A model generated the notes under the pieces. That model was given only the letters and a program-made list of their open reading frames with translations, searched no databases and was not told the origin of the DNA. The position numbers and the translations under genes were made by a program. Source: Candidatus Kuenenia stuttgartensis (lineage in GTDB: Bacteria; Planctomycetota; Planctomycetia; Isosphaerales; Isosphaeraceae). From it: a DNA stretch of 15,175 bases. Below are positions 1-6,056 of this stretch, piece by piece; the stretch's first letter is position 1, and every line of letters begins with the position of its first letter. The DNA is taken from positions 1 to 15,175 of the forward strand of contig CAMBZY010000020.1 of the NCBI GenBank assembly GCA_945872325.1, given 5' to 3'.

Positions 1-611
1 TCGTGCCAGGCTTGATTGATCCCGATGGATACCTTTGGGGCGATGAGGAGGCTGTTTATAAGGCTTCAAATCCGCAAGAGGCTCTGATCGAAGGGCGTGC
101 TCAGATCCAGAAAGCCCTCGATTTCGGGGTGGATGTGACACACATTGACTCACACATGGGCACCCTTCAGCTTAATCCTGCTTACCTCGAAACATATTTG
201 AAGCTTGCAGTCGAATTCAATCTGCCTGCCCGTATGGCTGGCCCTGATACTCTGCACCGGTTTGGTCAGAAGGGGCTTCGCGAGAAATTTGCCGATAAAG
301 GAATTGTTTTTACGGACAATTTCATTTACGACGAATTGCCAATGGCTAAAAATGGCGTGAAACCGTTCTGGATGCAGGTGATTAAAAATCTCAGGCCAGG
401 CGTGACGGAATTGTATATTCACGCACAGCTGACGACTGAAGAGGCCAAAGCGATCTCCGGTAGCTGGAAAACCCGCACGGAAGAATATGAGACGTTTACG
501 AACGATCCTGATGTGAAGAAACTTCTGAAGGATCAAGGTGTGATTCTGATTGGTTATCGAGCACTTCGCGATCTTCAGCGCAAGACATCTGCACAGAAAA
601 CTGCGAAATAA
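1..611 (+). CDS. ChbG/YdjC-family carbohydrate deacetylase, 5' truncated by window edge
   Basis: Reading from base 3, 202 codons are open to TAA at 609-611. A GTG sits at base 3 but is unlikely to be the true start: the family's N-terminal metal-binding 'DDFG' region, roughly the first 80-100 residues, is missing, so the gene continues left of the window. What remains begins at the family's 'vPgLiDpDGyl' segment. It contains the hallmark metal/catalytic motif HIDSH at visible residues 47-51, and later an 'ELYIHAQ' segment (His140) where ChbG proteins usually have 'E..cHPG'. It ends with the typical W..R..E(Y/L) and 'lIgYR.L' tail. The family are zinc or magnesium-dependent deacetylases of acetylated sugars such as diacetylchitobiose; the substrate here is unknown. 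The HPG to HAQ change is mildly unusual. No neighbour shares its strand. Confidence 0.85.
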   Translation, partial: VPGLIDPDGYLWGDEEAVYKASNPQEALIEGRAQIQKALDFGVDVTHIDSHMGTLQLNPAYLETYLKLAVEFNLPARMAGPDTLHRFGQKGLREKFADKGIVFTDNFIYDELPMAKNGVKPFWMQVIKNLRPGVTELYIHAQLTTEEAKAISGSWKTRTEEYETFTNDPDVKKLLKDQGVILIGYRALRDLQRKTSAQKTAK

Positions 612-622
612 ACGAGATGCAA

Positions 623-655
623 GACCGGCCTTGGGAAATCCTGGTCGGTTCTTTT
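623..655 (+). terminator. Rho-independent-type terminator of the deacetylase gene
   Basis: GACCGGCC (623-630) can pair with GGTCGGTT (643-650), eight base pairs including two G-U pairs, followed directly by CTTTT. It starts 12 bp after the deacetylase stop codon. Confidence 0.6.
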
Positions 656-787
656 ATGGGAAATAAACGTGGCCACAGAGGCATTCAACTTTGAGCCTCT
701 GAGGCCTGTTTGGTTAGATTGTATTAAGGATCAGGCCGAAAATGACTTCCTGATTTGGGTGGCAAGGTTTTCTGGCCAACGGTCAGA

Positions 788-934
788 GATTCTAGAGCCC
801 AGTCCGAAGGGCTGGGTTGATTGTTGCGTAAGTACATGCTTTTCGGCCTGAAAGGACGTGATTGGGGCCTTTCAGGCCTGAAGCAGTCTTTTATCGATTC
901 CGTGACCCGGCCCTTCGGACCGAGCTTTAGAATT
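788..934. repeat. Large imperfect palindrome with a perfect inner hairpin (REP/MITE-like or structured RNA)
   Basis: The outer arms, about 788-818 and 904-934, are reverse complements with roughly eight substitutions. Most of these are transitions that still allow G-U pairing, so an RNA copy would form a long stem with only about two internal mismatches. Nested within is a perfect 11-bp stem, GGCCTGAAAGG (845-855) with CCTTTCAGGCC (868-878), around a 12-nt loop. The inner sequence 847-863 recurs in diverged inverted form at 949-931, so the element looks assembled from repeated palindromic modules. It contains no credible gene. Confidence 0.65.
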
Positions 935-1065
935 ACGCCCCTTCAGGTCTAAGCGTAAAACTGATTCAGGTAAAACTTTATCTGATAATCACTATCCGTA
1001 GAGAATGTGCGGTAGTGAAAACTACACATGTCGAAAAGTGATTCTCTGCCTGTTCCTACACCCAT

Positions 1066-2160
1066 TCAGTTTTCGATTTTCTGGATATCCCGAACCTCTC
1101 CACCGATATGGAACTTGATCGACTTCCCGTCTTCCGAGAAGATAAATCGGGCGTCGGTTTCGGTGAACTGGTAGGTGTTCTTTGAGGTGGGGACGAGTTT
1201 CAGGATCGTTTGGCGGCTCGGATATTTGATCAATAAATGATCGTCGGCAGCCTTGATATTGAGCGGTTTTGCGCCTGGTTTGGTGCTGATTCGATAATCG
1301 CCAGCCAATTTTGCAAGCTCGGCTTTATCGACTTTTATGGTTTCGATTGGTTTGAGTTCGTTGGAGTCTGGCTGAGCACGCTCTGGGAGTTCGCGGATCC
1401 AAATGTTGCGGTATTTCACATTATGGCCGTGATCCTGAAACTGGATAGGCGCTTTTTCAGGCAATTTGCGATTCGGATCGTACCTCAGCCAGGATGTTGG
1501 TCCGTAAGTGATTTCGTTGTTCTGGACCAGAATGCCGTTATGGATGACGGAAATTCTTGCAGATTCAATCATTTCGCCCGCTTCGTTGTATCTTGGTTTG
1601 CGAAATGCAATGTCGTAAGTCTGCCACTGGCCTGGAGGCAAGGTGGCGTTGGCCAGTGGTGGATACTGGCCATAGATGGCTCCCGCCTGACCGTCGGCGT
1701 AGGTGTCGGCTTTGTAACTGTCGAGTATCTGGATCTCAAATTCGTCCATCAGAAAAACGCCTGTGTTGCCACGATCCTGTCCCACACCTACTGGAGGATT
1801 GGGGGAGGCCCATTCCAGGTGGAACTGAACGTCTCCGAACGAGCGTTTTGTGAAGAGTGCGCCAGAGCCTGGATTGACTTCGAACCAGCCATCGCCGAGT
1901 TTCCAGCCTGCCGGCTTGCCGTTTTTGGTCTGAAATTCGTCGAGCGATTTTCCATCAAACAGGACGATGGCATCGGAAGGTGGCTGACCGATCTGCTTGG
2001 CAGGTTCGACGACCGGTGGCTTTGGCCGAGCCATCGAATGCTGCTTCCAGCCTGAGTGTTTTGTCAGGGTTGTCCATTCGGCGGCTGTCAGGGTAAAAAC
2101 CATTGAGGCTGTGGCCGCAAAGGTACACAGAAGCAGACGACCATTGAATTTTGGCGACAT
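1066..2160 (-). CDS. Secreted DUF1080 (3-keto-disaccharide hydrolase-like) protein with C-terminal accessory domain
   Basis: A 364-residue protein. The ATG at 2160 is chosen because it gives a normal signal peptide (basic start, hydrophobic residues 9-25, probable cleavage near TAA-E). The frame opens further upstream to 2328, but that extension would bury the signal. A weak AGGT lies about 6 nt before the ATG. Residues ~63-257 are the DUF1080 beta-sandwich: 'AIVLFDGKSL' opening, 'GDVQFHLEWASP', 'GNTGVFLMDEFEIQILDS', 'QAGAIYGQ', 'PPGQWQTYDIAFRKPR', 'HNGILVQNN', 'PIQFQDHGHNVKYRNIWIREL'. DUF1080 includes 3-keto-glycoside hydrolases and is greatly expanded in Planctomycetes. Residues ~275-364 form a separate small beta-rich domain ('LAKLAGDYRIS...'), resembling C-terminal modules such as DUF3471; that match is tentative. 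Likely periplasmic, acting on oxidised sugars, with the exact substrate unknown. The baeRF3 gene lies upstream on the same strand, separated by a hairpin. Confidence 0.85.
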   Translation of the reverse strand: MSPKFNGRLLLCTFAATASMVFTLTAAEWTTLTKHSGWKQHSMARPKPPVVEPAKQIGQPPSDAIVLFDGKSLDEFQTKNGKPAGWKLGDGWFEVNPGSGALFTKRSFGDVQFHLEWASPNPPVGVGQDRGNTGVFLMDEFEIQILDSYKADTYADGQAGAIYGQYPPLANATLPPGQWQTYDIAFRKPRYNEAGEMIESARISVIHNGILVQNNEITYGPTSWLRYDPNRKLPEKAPIQFQDHGHNVKYRNIWIRELPERAQPDSNELKPIETIKVDKAELAKLAGDYRISTKPGAKPLNIKAADDHLLIKYPSRQTILKLVPTSKNTYQFTETDARFIFSEDGKSIKFHIGGEVRDIQKIEN

Positions 2161-2277
2161 TTTCAACCTGTTTTTGTGAGGAGGGGGAAGCAGCCTGAGG
2201 TATAGGCCCAGCAACTCTCCCCATATCATGGTCGCCAGAATCCGCAGTTGCAAGAGATCGGCCAGGTCCAATGATAA

Positions 2278-2314
2278 CAGGCGAGAGGACCGGTGGGGTT
2301 GGTCATCTCGCCTG
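2278..2314 (-). terminator. Strong hairpin downstream of the baeRF3 gene
   Basis: CAGGCGAGA (2278-2286) pairs perfectly with TCTCGCCTG (2306-2314). After one mismatch the stem continues with GACC (2288-2291) against GGTC (2301-2304). It begins about 30 bp beyond the minus-strand stop at 2345 and is followed on that strand by a moderately T-rich stretch (TGTTATCATT). It probably ends baeRF3 transcription before the DUF1080 gene. Confidence 0.55.
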
Positions 2315-2344
2315 AAAGTTACCGACATTTCGGAATCAGATAGA

Positions 2345-3472
2345 TCAGAATCTGTAAAGGGCTGCTACGCCGCTGTCGAGTGGCATGAGCTCTTTGGGAA
2401 GAACATAGATCGTGCCGTCGGCTTTAAAAACCGCTTCCAGAAGATCGTCCAGCACGTCGTCCACTTCAGGGTGGGAGAGTTCGCTGTGGGTGATTTCGCC
2501 AGTGGAGGCATCCATTCTGCCAGGAATGATCAGATCGGCATCGACCAGAAGTGTCCCGACTCGACCGGCGACGGCGGCGCGGGCGATATCAGAGAGGTCT
2601 GTCGAGGCTTTTTCGTGTGCCCTGCCGGCTTCCACAGCGTCGATCTGTTTACGGATAAAAGCGTGCTGATGTTTTTCAACGACAGCAAAAGCCTTGTCCC
2701 GAAGCTCTTTCAGGTCGAGCGATGATGGCCCTGTGGTCACTCCATCGGCTAGCAGCAAGTGGTTTTTGGCCACTTTGCGAAACGTGCCCTGATGTTCGGA
2801 GACAGCGACCAGAACCAATGGCAGGTGAGTCTGTTTGGAGAGATTTTCCTCAACAAACCGATCGACCTCATGGAAAAATCCTGAATCTTCGGCTTTTTCA
2901 TCGACATCGTGAATCGCAATGACAGAACGCCCGAAGCCCGACATGTGCTGCTCGCCCACACGCGTTCTGGCCCCTTTGTCATGCTCCTTTTTATGGATTG
3001 GCATATCGGATAAATTCACAGGCATGATACTGTCGCGATTGGCTTCGAAGGCATGGGCTGTGTTTCTGTCGAGAGTCAGAATGTTGAATCTGTCGGTGGT
3101 TTGAAGGACACGGAAGATCGGCTTCAAATGAAAGCTGTCGGCAACGATCACCTGATTGGGAACGGCCCTGGGGACTTCAAACGTATGTAAATGGCCACCA
3201 TGATAGAACATGGCGAGGCCTGGAGTGCGGTGTCTCCAGAATTCCTGATTCTCCTGAAAGTCAGCAAAAGCCTGAAGGATTGGCTTGTACTCGCGACCTT
3301 TCATGTGGGCTGACAGCTCGATTTCAAGCTTCTTGAGCAGGTCTTTGAACTGAATCGGGTCTTTCTCTGTGTCAGGATAAGTCATGTGGGTCGCTTGATA
3401 GAGCGATACACATACGTCACCTTCTACTGGGGTTAATAAATGCTTTAGGTCGTTTGAAGTGATGAAGCTCAT
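2345..3472 (-). CDS. baeRF family 3 protein (bacterial archaeo-eukaryotic release factor-like)
   Basis: A 375-residue protein. The ATG at 3472 is preceded by AAGGA with 7 nt spacing, which decides against upstream in-frame starts (frame open to 3547). The N-terminal part (1-~150) matches the baeRF3 pattern: 'CVSLYQATHM', 'DPIQFKDLLKKLE', 'FWRHRTPGLAMFYHGG', 'VADSFHLKPIFRVLQ', 'RFNILTLDRN'. The middle (~165-285) resembles eRF1/Pelota domain 2, with 'PLVLVAVSEHQGTFRKVA' and, where eRF1 has its GGQ loop, 'RVGEQHMSGFGR' (171-182). The C-terminal part (~293-375) is L7Ae-like ('AGRVGTLLVDADLIIPG', ending '.GVAALYRF'). These proteins were recognised by comparative genomics as bacterial relatives of eukaryotic/archaeal peptide-release factors, and a role in ribosome rescue has been suggested. 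No signal peptide is seen, so it is cytoplasmic. No translation gene is adjacent. The family call is by remembered sequence pattern. Confidence 0.7.
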   Translation of the reverse strand: MSFITSNDLKHLLTPVEGDVCVSLYQATHMTYPDTEKDPIQFKDLLKKLEIELSAHMKGREYKPILQAFADFQENQEFWRHRTPGLAMFYHGGHLHTFEVPRAVPNQVIVADSFHLKPIFRVLQTTDRFNILTLDRNTAHAFEANRDSIMPVNLSDMPIHKKEHDKGARTRVGEQHMSGFGRSVIAIHDVDEKAEDSGFFHEVDRFVEENLSKQTHLPLVLVAVSEHQGTFRKVAKNHLLLADGVTTGPSSLDLKELRDKAFAVVEKHQHAFIRKQIDAVEAGRAHEKASTDLSDIARAAVAGRVGTLLVDADLIIPGRMDASTGEITHSELSHPEVDDVLDDLLEAVFKADGTIYVLPKELMPLDSGVAALYRF

Positions 3473-3479
3473 GGTCGTT

Positions 3480-3484
3480 TCCTT
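3480..3484 (-). promoter_or_regulatory. Ribosome binding site of the baeRF3 gene
   Basis: AAGGA on the minus strand, seven bases before the ATG at 3472. It fixes the start at 'MSFITS' rather than 25 codons upstream. Confidence 0.6.
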
Positions 3485-3854
3485 TTTTTCTGAATTATCG
3501 AGTCGAACCAAAATCGCTTGTGGCATGCCAGTGGGTAAATCTGACATGCTAGTCCACTATAGAGTGGTTGTCCGAGGTTTTCAACCCTTTTCCTTTAAGA
3601 CTTTTCTGGTTTATTGGTCTGAAGCGAGCCGAGGGGGCCTGAATCAGGCAAATACGTTGTACAAAATCTCTGGATAGGGAGCAGGCGATATCAGGAGTAG
3701 TCAGAACCAGATGATGTGTCCGCCAGGAAATTAAAGGAAACCGACAAACAAATGGAGTCAGGGCCTTGATTGGTCTGTCGGCTTAGGTTCTACTGAGTCC
3801 TGACTTCTGGAGACGTTGGAACGATTCCGATTTTGGTTGGCCGCGAACTGTGAT

Positions 3855-3860
3855 AAAGGA
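3855..3860 (+). promoter_or_regulatory. Ribosome binding site of the DMFase-like gene
   Basis: AAAGGA, seven bases before ATG 3868. It supports that start over GTG 3850, and the resulting protein opens with a compact signal peptide. Confidence 0.65.
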
Positions 3861-3867
3861 TGAATGC

Positions 3868-5379
3868 ATGCGATTGAAACTTTTCAAATGGAAGATGTTC
3901 GTGTTTTGGACATCGATCATGATGCTTCAGACTCAATCGGTTTCGGCTCAAAATCCCATTGTCGAGGAAAATTTAAAGCCAGGTGCCCGCGATTGGCAGT
4001 TGACTCGTGTTCGGCTCAACGATGCCCATGGGTTCCGATCACCCTGGATTGAAGGTTATTGCGATAAACAAAGTGTTAAAGCCGGTGAGAAGTTGAAGTT
4101 CAAGGTTTCGACCAAGCCAGCGGCTCCGTTTGAAATCGAAATCTTCCGGATGGGGTACTATGGCGGCAAAGGCGCCCGGTTGATGCAGAAAATGGGTCCT
4201 TTTGAAGGTCAGCCACAGGCGACTCCAAAGCCAGGAGTCAAAAATATCCATGAATGCACCTGGGAGACGACAACATCCATCACCATTCCTCAGGACTGGC
4301 TCAGCGGAGTTTATCTGGGTCGTCTGAGCATGATCCCGCCTGACGAAGATACGAACGGTTTTCAGAGTTATGTGGTCTTTATCGTGACCGACGACCGGCC
4401 GGTGGATGTTCTGTTTCAGTGCTCTGACAACACCTGGCAGGCATATAACCGCTGGCCTGATAATTACAGTGTTTATACGCACCCGAAAGGGAATCAGGGG
4501 CCATGGGCAGACGTGAGTTTTAACCGGCCTTATGGGCGTGAGGCGCAGTTTGAGGGCGTGGTGAACGACCCATTGACACTCGGTTCCGGCGAGTTCCTGC
4601 CGTTTGAATTTCCTCTGGCTTATTGGCTGGAACAGCATGGATACAACGTGGCTTATGTGTCGAACAGTGATATGATTACGCCTGAGCGAGGCCTGAAGGC
4701 GAAGGCATTTATCTCGGTTGGGCACGATGAATATTGGGATATTCGGCAATACAACAGCGTTGTCAAAATGCGTGACGAGGGCGTGAATCTGCTGTTCCTG
4801 TCAGGCAATTCCGTTTGTTGGGTCACTCCTTTGACACCTTCCGCAACGGGCGAGCCGAAGCGGACCATGTTTCGCGGAGGGCCTTTTGGGGGTGATTACA
4901 AATATGCAACGGATCGGGAAAAAGAGCACGGGCCGTTTCCTCATCGTGGCCCTGATGAAGGCTATTTGATGGGCGCCAGAAATATCGAGCCTGTCAATGG
5001 TGGAGGCGACTGGGTTTGTGTGAAGCCTGACCACTGGATTTTTGAAGGCACAGGGATGAAGCAGGGCGAACGCATAGCGGGCCTGATTGGCTGGGAATAT
5101 CATGGGGACCCTCCCAAGGACTTGAAGGGCCTTGAAATTCTTGGTGCAGGGACCGCGTTTGTGGGCGGTGTGAAGCCTCAGAAGTGGACATCAACGATAT
5201 ATGATGGTCCAAAGGGGAATTTCATTTTCAATGCGTCGACCATATTCTGGGCCCAGGGGTTATCGAACCCGCCGGGGCATACGTTGCCATGGACGCACTG
5301 GACAAGGCCTCATGGACCTGATGAACGGGTGCAGAAGATCACTGAGAACTTATTAAAACGGGCACTTCATAAGAATTGA
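3868..5379 (+). CDS. Secreted N,N-dimethylformamidase large-subunit-like protein
   Basis: A 503-residue protein with an N-terminal signal peptide (basic residues 1-9, hydrophobic 10-20, cleavage near VSA-Q28). Residues ~55-175 look like a beta-sandwich ('SPWIEGYCDKQSVKAGEKL', 'FRMGYYGGKGARL'). From ~178 the chain matches the catalytic domain of the N,N-dimethylformamidase beta subunit: 'DNTWQAYNRWPDN' (188-199), 'FPLAYWLEQHGYNVAYVSN', 'SVGHDEYWDIRQ' (283-294), 'GVNLLFLSGNSVCW', 'GLIGWEYHG' (406-413). The bacterial amidase uses a mononuclear iron bound by two Tyr and one Glu. Tyr193, Tyr289 and Glu410 are the obvious candidates here, by position only. Most family members outside true DMFases have no known substrate, and export to the periplasm argues against simple DMF catabolism. 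No small-subunit gene is adjacent. Monocistronic by context, ending in the shared hairpin at 5377-5398. Confidence 0.75.
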   Translation: MRLKLFKWKMFVFWTSIMMLQTQSVSAQNPIVEENLKPGARDWQLTRVRLNDAHGFRSPWIEGYCDKQSVKAGEKLKFKVSTKPAAPFEIEIFRMGYYGGKGARLMQKMGPFEGQPQATPKPGVKNIHECTWETTTSITIPQDWLSGVYLGRLSMIPPDEDTNGFQSYVVFIVTDDRPVDVLFQCSDNTWQAYNRWPDNYSVYTHPKGNQGPWADVSFNRPYGREAQFEGVVNDPLTLGSGEFLPFEFPLAYWLEQHGYNVAYVSNSDMITPERGLKAKAFISVGHDEYWDIRQYNSVVKMRDEGVNLLFLSGNSVCWVTPLTPSATGEPKRTMFRGGPFGGDYKYATDREKEHGPFPHRGPDEGYLMGARNIEPVNGGGDWVCVKPDHWIFEGTGMKQGERIAGLIGWEYHGDPPKDLKGLEILGAGTAFVGGVKPQKWTSTIYDGPKGNFIFNASTIFWAQGLSNPPGHTLPWTHWTRPHGPDERVQKITENLLKRALHKN

Positions 5380-5398
5380 AATCACGGCTGTGATTTCA
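5377..5398. terminator. Shared bidirectional hairpin containing both convergent stop codons
   Basis: TGAAATCAC (5377-5385), loop GGCT, GTGATTTCA (5390-5398) is a perfect 9-bp stem. The first three bases are the TGA of the plus-strand gene and the last three, read on the minus strand, are the TGA of the DgkA-like gene. T-tracts are poor on both sides, so termination efficiency is uncertain. Confidence 0.6.
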
Positions 5399-6019
5399 TT
5401 CCGTGAAGATATCTTTGAGCCGAAGTCCAAACAGGGCAAGGGTGACCGAGACACTGATCATGACACTGACCAGGACTCCGGCTGACCCGATATCGCGAGC
5501 CGCCTGGGCGTGTTCCTGATCCTGATTTGGGCTTCTCACCAGTGTATCTATGGCAGAGTTAAAGAGTTCCGCCATTAATACAAGGCCGGCGCAGAGTGAC
5601 AGGAGCAGCCATCCGATGGGTGCGAGTTGGATCATGACGCCGAACATGAGGACGATTGTGAAGCGATAAGCGTGTGCAAAGAAGCTGGAATCACCGCGTA
5701 TGGCGAGTTTTAAGCCGTTCAGGCCGGCCCAGCTTTTGCCGAGCGTGCCGCCTCGTCGGTCGGCTTTGGAGAGAGGCTCCGTCATGGGTATGGAGAGTTC
5801 GTCGAGCATTTGCTGATCCATCGCCTGGTTCGCAAAGCTGGCCAGAAGTTTTGGATTCAGGAGCTTTTCCGGAGGCAGATCAAGCTCGTCGCGATCGAGC
5901 CTGTAGGCGTCGGAATAAGCGGTCAGGGTGTATCTTTTGGAAGGGCGATCAGGCGGGCCCTGTTTGAGCGGATCGCCTTGCTGAGACGTGTTTGATGACT
6001 GTTCAGAGAGATTTTCCAT
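5396..6019 (-). CDS. Diacylglycerol kinase (DgkA)-like integral membrane protein with N-terminal extension
   Basis: A 207-residue protein. ATG 6019 is chosen because GAGGTG precedes it by 5 nt. The frame is open to 6151, but that would overlap the lptD 3' end by 95 bp. Residues ~95-207 are a DgkA domain: 'KSWAGLNGLKLAIRGDSSFF', three hydrophobic segments (~118-133, 135-150, 179-198), 'AELFNSAID' (150-158) and 'AARDIGSAGVLVS' (173-185). The family are small trimeric kinases that phosphorylate diacylglycerol (or undecaprenol) with ATP at the inner membrane. Compared with E. coli 'NEAAF...EILNSAIE...AKD', both metal-ligand Glu positions are Asp here (110, 158), the Lys of 'KD' is Arg, and 'VVD' reads 'LVR'. 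The ~90-residue hydrophilic N-terminus has no counterpart in the ~120-residue family members. It lies 37 bp downstream of lptD, probably co-transcribed. Activity may be altered. Confidence 0.75.
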   Translation of the reverse strand: MENLSEQSSNTSQQGDPLKQGPPDRPSKRYTLTAYSDAYRLDRDELDLPPEKLLNPKLLASFANQAMDQQMLDELSIPMTEPLSKADRRGGTLGKSWAGLNGLKLAIRGDSSFFAHAYRFTIVLMFGVMIQLAPIGWLLLSLCAGLVLMAELFNSAIDTLVRSPNQDQEHAQAARDIGSAGVLVSVMISVSVTLALFGLRLKDIFTE

Positions 6020-6024
6020 CGTCA

Positions 6025-6030
6025 CACCTC
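6025..6030 (-). promoter_or_regulatory. Ribosome binding site of the DgkA-like gene
   Basis: GAGGTG on the minus strand, five bases before ATG 6019. It sets the start downstream of the lptD stop codon. Confidence 0.6.
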
Positions 6031-6056
6031 GCAGGTCAGGAATATCCTGAATGGAA

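Larger units (their letters stand above)
612..1065. other. Non-coding convergent intergenic region rich in palindromes
   Basis: The 454 bp lie between a plus-strand and a minus-strand gene that converge. After the terminator hairpin there is a smaller hairpin (CAGAGGC 676-682 with GCCTCTG 695-701), then the large imperfect palindrome at 788-934. A short open frame from GTG 669 to 851 exists but runs through the palindrome arms and resembles nothing known to me. Bases 950-1065 are AT-richer and I see nothing definite in them. Confidence 0.6.
3473..3867. other. Divergent intergenic region (baeRF3 / DMFase-like)
   Basis: The 395 bp between divergent genes should hold both promoters, but I see no convincing -35/-10 pair. 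Two small symmetries stand out. TGGCATGCCA (3521-3530) is a perfect 10-bp palindrome. CCACT-ATAG-AGTGG (3554-3567) lies about 80 bp upstream of the baeRF3 start. Either could be an operator, but both are short. A 72-codon frame at 3459-3677 overlaps the baeRF3 start and is not credible. Confidence 0.4.

Noticed and set aside
669..851. 60-codon plus-strand frame from GTG
   Set aside because: No ribosome binding site, no recognisable motif, and it runs through the inverted-repeat arms; better explained as non-coding palindromic DNA.
1237..2055. 272-codon plus-strand frame opposite the DUF1080 gene
   Set aside because: Antisense shadow of a clearly recognisable protein family; its composition (rich in W, C, F) is typical of shadow frames.
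2161..2328. N-terminal extension of the DUF1080 frame
   Set aside because: It would put 56 hydrophilic/irregular residues ahead of a good signal peptide and runs through the hairpin at 2278-2314.
4039..4749. 236-codon minus-strand frame inside the DMFase-like gene
   Set aside because: Antisense to a gene with strong family motifs; no motif of its own.
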